Shown piece after piece: positions 6,717 to 10,805 of a stretch of 10,805 nucleotides of DNA. The notes under the pieces were generated by a model. That model searched no databases and had not been told where the DNA came from. It worked only from the letters and a program-made list of their open reading frames with translations. Made by a program: the position numbers and the translations under genes. Within the stretch, counting starts at the first letter, position 1. The number at the start of each line of letters is the position of its first letter. This DNA comes from Leptolyngbya sp. SIO4C1. GTDB taxonomy: Bacteria; Cyanobacteriota; Cyanobacteriia; Phormidesmidales; Phormidesmidaceae. The DNA lies in NCBI GenBank assembly GCA_010671975.1, contig JAAHIA010000142.1:1-10805 (forward strand), written 5' to 3'.

Positions 6717-8669
6717 GTGATCAACCGCTACTCAAAGCTGCCCCTAGCCGGTAAAATTCTGATTCCGATACTGTCCACATTCTTGGGCATGTGGACGGTC
6801 GGAACGGTCTCTGTTGGCTATATTGAAACCCAAAAGCAGGCCTACGAGCTGCAGCGCGAAACCCAGAATGCCGCTTTTCAAATCTCAAAAGAGATCGCAG
6901 CTGCTCAAAGACTGCTAGGCTTTAAGGCTAAATCAATCACCGATGTGGCGCCGCTGACAGAGGCCGTCGCTGCTCAAGATCAGCAGGCTTTACTGAGACT
7001 CTTACTGCCGCTCAAAGCTAGCTTAGAGCTGGATCTGCTGAAAGTCATTGATCAAAACGGCGCGGTTTTGTCCGATTTGAGAAGTTCGGTAGTTGGGTCG
7101 GCGCGTCTGCAAGATGCAGAAATAATGGAACTCGCCCAGAAGGGTCTGATGGTTACTAGCATAGTAGTGCCGGCTGATAGCATGGCCGCCCCGCTGCTCA
7201 TCAAGAGTTTATCAGTCACCTCCAAGCAGGACGATGTGGGCACGATTATAGTGGGCTATGCCCTGACGCCTGCAATGCTAGAGCAGATGCTTGGTGCGGG
7301 GCGACAGCAGCTCGTCCTGCTGCAAAATTCAACCGTGATTGCGGCCACGTTGCCAGTCAGCAGCTCAGTCAGCTGGACTCAGCCGCTACCTCCTGCTGTT
7401 CGCATTGACAAGGCTGCCTACCTTAGCCATACCATTGAGCTCCCTCAGGTGGCTGATGAACGGCTTCAAGCAGTGGTGCTGACGCCGCTCGCCGCCTTTC
7501 AAGCTTCTCAGCGTCAGCTGTGGCTGCTAGTGGGTGGCTTTGGTCTGCTGGGCGGGCTGCTAATCTCGGCGGCAGGGCTGTGGGTCACGCGCTTGATCAC
7601 GCGGCGAATCACTGAGCTCACTAAAGCAACCCAGAAGCTGGCCGACGGCGATCTGGCGGTTCGCATTCCAGCGGAGGGCTGTGATGAAGTGGCGACGCTG
7701 GCCACCGGCTTTAACCACATGACCGAACAGCTCAAGCATCGCGATCGCAAAATTAAGCTGCAGTTAGAAAAGCTAGAGCAGCTAGTCAAAGAGCTGCAGC
7801 AAATGCCAGAGCAGGTACATACCGAAAAGATGGCGGGCTTAGGACAGATGGTGGCTGGGATTGCCCATGAAATTAACAATCCAGTTTGTTTTATCTACAG
7901 CAACGTGCCCCCTGCTAAAGAATATGTACAAGACCTGGTTAATTTAATTGCGCTCTATCAGCAGCATTTCCCTGAACCGCCGGCTACTATTCAAGAGACG
8001 GAAAGCCTAATCGATCTTGACTTTGTTACGGAAGATTTGCCGAAGCTGCTCGATTCGATGCAGTCTGGAGCGCAGCGCATTCGCGAGATTGTGCTAAGCC
8101 TGAGAAATTTTTCTCGTAAGGACGAGGCCGTGATGAAATCGGTCAATCTCCACGAAGGCCTTGATAGCACGCTCGTCATTTTAGGCCACCGGCTGAAGGC
8201 GCAGCCTAGTCGGCCGGCCATTGAAGTGGTCAAAGCGTACGGCGCGCTGCCAAGGGTTGACTGTTTTGCTGGGGAAATTAATCAGGTGTTTATGAATCTG
8301 CTGAGCAACGCCATTGACGCGCTAGAAGCAAAGATGGCTGACCATGCGGCAAGGAACGCCGAGCATAGCTCATCCTTTTCTCCGAAAATTTGGCTGCAGA
8401 CCGCGCCTCACGGTAACGACTGGGTGACGATTACTATTGTCGATAACGGTCCTGGCATTCCCGAAGAGATTCGCAGCAAGCTGTTTGATCCCTTTTTCAC
8501 CACTAAGGAGGTGGGTAAAGGAACAGGCTTAGGGCTCTCTATTAGCTATCAGATTATTGTCGAAAAACATGGTGGCAAAATCTGGTGTGAGCCTCAGCCT
8601 AACCAGGGGGTCAAGTTTGTCATTCAAGTTCCCACTGCTCTCAGTGCGGCGCGCTCTCATGCCAAATAG
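6717..8669 (+). CDS. HAMP-containing membrane sensor histidine kinase
   Basis: Counting from GTG 6717 this is a 650-residue two-component kinase. It has a first membrane helix (about 11-33), an extracytoplasmic sensor region (about 34-267, cache-like in size) and a second helix (about 268-290). A HAMP domain (about 290-343), a short coiled coil (about 343-375) and the kinase core follow. The phosphoacceptor is H384 in GIAHEINNP. A roughly 70-residue DHp insertion with LRNFSRKDEA is typical of a cyanobacterial kinase subfamily. The ATPase has N527/N531 in MNLLSNAID, D576 in DNGPGIP and GTGLGLS at 602-608, all intact. There is no receiver domain and no adjacent response regulator gene. The start is uncertain: TTG 6699, TTG 6705 and GTG 6717 are all in frame and none has a Shine-Dalgarno. 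I prefer GTG because the protein then opens with polar residues before the helix. The lipoprotein gene upstream is a likely functional partner. Confidence 0.88.
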   Translation: MINRYSKLPLAGKILIPILSTFLGMWTVGTVSVGYIETQKQAYELQRETQNAAFQISKEIAAAQRLLGFKAKSITDVAPLTEAVAAQDQQALLRLLLPLKASLELDLLKVIDQNGAVLSDLRSSVVGSARLQDAEIMELAQKGLMVTSIVVPADSMAAPLLIKSLSVTSKQDDVGTIIVGYALTPAMLEQMLGAGRQQLVLLQNSTVIAATLPVSSSVSWTQPLPPAVRIDKAAYLSHTIELPQVADERLQAVVLTPLAAFQASQRQLWLLVGGFGLLGGLLISAAGLWVTRLITRRITELTKATQKLADGDLAVRIPAEGCDEVATLATGFNHMTEQLKHRDRKIKLQLEKLEQLVKELQQMPEQVHTEKMAGLGQMVAGIAHEINNPVCFIYSNVPPAKEYVQDLVNLIALYQQHFPEPPATIQETESLIDLDFVTEDLPKLLDSMQSGAQRIREIVLSLRNFSRKDEAVMKSVNLHEGLDSTLVILGHRLKAQPSRPAIEVVKAYGALPRVDCFAGEINQVFMNLLSNAIDALEAKMADHAARNAEHSSSFSPKIWLQTAPHGNDWVTITIVDNGPGIPEEIRSKLFDPFFTTKEVGKGTGLGLSISYQIIVEKHGGKIWCEPQPNQGVKFVIQVPTALSAARSHAK

Positions 8670-9607
8670 CCAAGACGGCTCAGCTCAGTACCGGCGATCG
8701 CATGGCAAAGCGATTTCTCAGCGTCTGACAGCTGTGTCTGCCAGGCGCCCACTACGCCCTGACGGACGTACTGACCTGCGCCCTTCTGCGCCACCCGGCT
8801 GATGTCGGCTGCCTGCACCTGTGCGCTGACCTGGCCTGCTGTCCAGTCGAGCTGCGCAAAATCGAGCAGCCGCTGTAGGCCAGCCGTCGGGTCTGCCCGC
8901 AGCGCTTCGTAGCGCACCCTGTGGATGCGCGGTGCCAGGTCAGGCTGGGCTCGAAACTGGTCTCCCCAGGCGATGCAGCGCCGCCACTGGCGGATCGCCC
9001 CGGCGGTGCCGACCCTGGCCCAGGCCTGCTGCTGCGCCAGCGCGTTGTAGGAGGCGCAGACATCGCGACCGTCGCGAATCACTTCGACCACGCGCGCTTC
9101 GGGAAAACGGCGCAGCAGCCGATCGGCGTAGCGCAGGTGCAGCGGCGTTTTTTCGAGCAGAGTCTGACCCGGCTGCCCCTGCTGCTGAAAGAAATGCTCA
9201 AGCAGGGCCGCGATCGCGGCCTCGGCCTGGTCGGACGGCGAGCCGGGCTGGGTCTGGGCTGCTTTCAGGATAGCTTTGAACTCAGCCGGACCTGCCAAGG
9301 CATGCAGCCCATAGCTGTGAGGTCGGTTAAGGATCCGGTAGCTGCGCCAGATCCCGCGCCAGATATCGAATGGCTGAAAACCGAACAGCAGCGGTCGCAG
9401 GCCGTAGCGTCGCAGAGTGCCTTTCCAGGCTCGCCATCGCTGACGCCGTGACTCGGCCGGCAGCGTCACGAAGGGTTCGTACACAAGCCGGTAGGCGTGC
9501 GTCTCGACCGGCACCGCCACCACGTCGGGATGGCCCGCGATCAGCGTCGTCACCCAGGAGGTGCCCGAGCGCGGACAGCCGACGACGAAGAGCTTAGGTG
9601 CAGCCAT
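8657..9607 (-). CDS. PAPS-dependent sulfotransferase family protein
   Basis: This is a 316-residue cytoplasmic enzyme of the sulfotransferase fold. The 5'-phosphosulfate loop GCPRSGTSW lies at residues 10-18, right after the first beta strand. The 3'-phosphate motif IRDGRDVCASY runs from I177, with R178, R181 and S186 in the expected positions. A LEKTP motif ahead of it is also typical. Such enzymes move sulfate from PAPS to a hydroxyl or amino group of a sugar, lipid or peptide; the acceptor is unknown. The ATG follows the glycosyltransferase TAA by 2 nt and has no Shine-Dalgarno, which points to translational coupling and shared work on a glycan or glycolipid. The 3' end overlaps the convergent kinase gene by 13 bp. 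Base composition is high, about 65-75% GC in the lines I counted, with strong use of G/C-ending codons. Confidence 0.88.
   Translation of the reverse strand: MAAPKLFVVGCPRSGTSWVTTLIAGHPDVVAVPVETHAYRLVYEPFVTLPAESRRQRWRAWKGTLRRYGLRPLLFGFQPFDIWRGIWRSYRILNRPHSYGLHALAGPAEFKAILKAAQTQPGSPSDQAEAAIAALLEHFFQQQGQPGQTLLEKTPLHLRYADRLLRRFPEARVVEVIRDGRDVCASYNALAQQQAWARVGTAGAIRQWRRCIAWGDQFRAQPDLAPRIHRVRYEALRADPTAGLQRLLDFAQLDWTAGQVSAQVQAADISRVAQKGAGQYVRQGVVGAWQTQLSDAEKSLCHAIAGTELSRLGYLA
9206..9221. repeat. 16-bp perfect palindrome around a HIP1 octamer
   Basis: GGCCGCGATCGCGGCC is its own reverse complement and contains HIP1 (GCGATCGC at 9210-9217). It lies inside the sulfotransferase coding region. HIP1 is a highly repeated cyanobacterial octamer of uncertain function, and the extension beyond it is likely helped by the high GC content of this gene. 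Confidence 0.75.
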
Positions 9608-9609
9608 GA

Positions 9610-10749
9610 TTAGGACGATGCGCGCGCGCGATGAGGGCCTGCTGAGACCGGCAGGTCCGGTACGGCTGTGCCAACCAGGGCGGTGAAGACCCGAGCGCAG
9701 TCGTCGAGCCTGTGGGTGCTGTACTGCTGGTGGGCATTGCTGGCGACGGTCTGCAGCGAAGCTAGCAGATTAGGGGTTTGCTGCGGCAGCTGCTGCAGCG
9801 CCTGGGTATCTAGGTAGTGCTGATGGGCGACGATGCCGTCTTGCGATCGCAGCGGCCGCTGGTTGCAGAGCGGCAGCAGACCGTGGGCACAGTAGGCCGC
9901 ATACACCGTCGATTTGGCCAGGTTGTGCGGAAACCGGCGATAGTCAAACAGGCCGGCTACAGCATTGAGCATTAGCTGGCTGACCTCAGCGGCGGGCAAA
10001 AAGCCCGTCCTAACGACCTTAACCGCTGGCGCTAGCTGATCAAAAGTCCAGTCAATCGGTCGACCCACGTCGTAAAGCGTATGGATATCTAGCCGCTGAC
10101 AGACCTGACGCAGCGTTGCCTGGTTGCGATGGTAAAGCCGCAGGCGGTCGCTGCTGCCAAAGACGACCAGTGCGCGATCGCGATCGCTCAGCGGCGGTAC
10201 GTTGCTGGGTTCGCCAATCGTCGAAAAATTCGGGATGCAGTGCACGGGCTCGGTCGCCCAGCCCGATAGAACCCGCTGAAAGGCGCTGTTGTTCGTCACC
10301 ACTACATCTGCTGCTCGCGCCAGCCCGCGCGATACCCGCTGCTGCACCAGATTTGGACAGCGCAGCCCGCGATAGCGCAGCGTCGGCAGCTCGTGGAACA
10401 TGACCACCGTTCTCAGCCCGCGCCGTTTCAGCGCCGTCAGCACGGTCACTAGCCACAGCGGCGTATCCAGCTTACCCAGCAAGTAGGGATAGTTGCTGTA
10501 CTGCAGCACCACGGTAGACACGCCCGTTGGAATCCGCTCGAGCAGGCCCGCCACCGTATGCGCCTCCAGCCGATGCACCGGAAAGCCTTCGACCCGCGAT
10601 CGCGTCCGCCGACTCGGACGAAACACCAGAAAGTCCGAGCCAATCTGATTGCGATCGCGCAGTCGCTGCGCCAGCAGCAGCGCATAGTCCCCTACACCGT
10701 CCACATCGGGCGAGAGTCGAGGCACGATTTGCAGAATGCGAGTAGCCAT
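9610..10749 (-). CDS. GT-B fold glycosyltransferase (GT4/family 1-like)
   Basis: This 379-residue soluble or membrane-associated enzyme is probably a sugar-nucleotide-dependent transferase. The N-terminal Rossmann half opens with ILQIVPRLSPDVDGVGDYA, the nucleotide-fold start and glycine turn seen in GT4-type enzymes. It continues through VVMFHELP and VVTNNSAF segments. The second half begins near LVVFGSSDRLRLY, and a late segment, FPHNLAKSTVYAAYCAHG, sits where GT4 enzymes carry their donor-binding Glu motif. The usual EX7E glutamates are not evident, so it is a divergent member or one with another donor mode. Donor and acceptor cannot be named. It is the first visible gene of a two-gene unit with the sulfotransferase. 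The start is firm because an in-frame TAA lies 6 nt upstream. No Shine-Dalgarno precedes it; an octamer tandem repeat fills that space. Confidence 0.8.
   Translation of the reverse strand: MATRILQIVPRLSPDVDGVGDYALLLAQRLRDRNQIGSDFLVFRPSRRTRSRVEGFPVHRLEAHTVAGLLERIPTGVSTVVLQYSNYPYLLGKLDTPLWLVTVLTALKRRGLRTVVMFHELPTLRYRGLRCPNLVQQRVSRGLARAADVVVTNNSAFQRVLSGWATEPVHCIPNFSTIGEPSNVPPLSDRDRALVVFGSSDRLRLYHRNQATLRQVCQRLDIHTLYDVGRPIDWTFDQLAPAVKVVRTGFLPAAEVSQLMLNAVAGLFDYRRFPHNLAKSTVYAAYCAHGLLPLCNQRPLRSQDGIVAHQHYLDTQALQQLPQQTPNLLASLQTVASNAHQQYSTHRLDDCARVFTALVGTAVPDLPVSAGPHRARASS
9620..9630. repeat. Alternating GC dinucleotide tract
   Basis: An 11-nt run of strictly alternating G and C lies within the last few codons of the glycosyltransferase gene. 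Such tracts can slip during replication. A change here would alter only the extreme C-terminus, and possibly the coupling to the sulfotransferase start 13 nt away. Confidence 0.8.
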
Positions 10750-10750
10750 A

Positions 10751-10805
10751 GGGAGTTAGGGAGCTAGGGAGTTAGGGAGCTAGGGAGCTAGGGAGTTAGG
10801 GAGCA
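10751..10805. repeat. Octanucleotide tandem repeat GGGAG(T/C)TA, about 7 units, running off the window
   Basis: Six full 8-bp units begin at 10751, 10759, 10767, 10775, 10783 and 10791. Their variable base reads T, C, T, C, C, T. A partial GGGAGCA follows at 10799-10805 and reaches the right edge, so the true length is unknown. On the minus strand the array ends 1 nt before the glycosyltransferase ATG. There are no spacers, so it is not a CRISPR. Short tandem repeats of this kind occur between genes in many cyanobacteria. Because 8 is not a multiple of 3 and each unit holds TAG or TAA in the minus-strand sense, all minus-strand frames are closed within 24 bp. Confidence 0.95.

Noticed and set aside
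8921..9451. 176-residue plus-strand ORF opposite the sulfotransferase
   Set aside because: It is a shadow frame of a GC-rich gene. The minus strand carries the intact PAPS-binding motifs and the plus-strand product has no recognisable domain.
10751..10805. CRISPR array
   Set aside because: The repeat unit is 8 bp and directly contiguous with no spacers, and no cas gene is present.

Overview
The window reads as chromosomal DNA of a cyanobacterium. The octamer GCGATCGC (HIP1), a cyanobacterial signature, occurs about 18 times in 10.8 kb. The gene content fits too: a haemagglutinin-like secreted protein with the cyanobacterial GRGG C-terminal motif, a histidine kinase of a subfamily common in cyanobacteria, and a glycosyltransferase resembling cyanobacterial surface-glycan enzymes. 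The genus cannot be fixed from this sequence alone.

Left part (1-2100): the C-terminus of a large two-partner-secretion (FHA-like) exoprotein runs in from the left edge on the plus strand. It faces two minus-strand membrane protein genes, an AI-2E/PerM family permease followed by an HdeD-like protein. Middle (2101-5672): a divergent control region with two inverted repeats, a tandem duplication and a sigma70-like promoter precedes a long-form glutamine-dependent asparagine synthetase (asnB). Next comes a PepSY-TM protein built from two tandem copies of the same unit, closed by a strong 12-bp hairpin. Right-middle (5671-8669): a two-gene unit encodes a PstS-like phosphate/anion-binding lipoprotein and a HAMP-containing sensor histidine kinase in the same reading frame, 39 bp apart by the preferred start. 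I infer that the lipoprotein may supply the ligand signal for the kinase, or belongs to the same response.

Right part (8657-10805): on the minus strand, a GT-B glycosyltransferase gene is followed after 2 bp by a PAPS-dependent sulfotransferase gene. The pair suggests sulfation of a surface glycan or glycolipid. The sulfotransferase gene is GC-rich by hand count and overlaps the kinase gene tail-to-tail by 13 bp. The glycosyltransferase start codon abuts an octanucleotide tandem repeat that runs off the right edge.

I found no RNA gene, CRISPR array, transposase or prophage gene, and no clearly novel defence or other system. The most noteworthy items are the in-frame binding-protein/kinase pair, the duplicated PepSY-TM protein, the octamer array at the glycosyltransferase start, and a 3.5-kb stretch without HIP1 sites.
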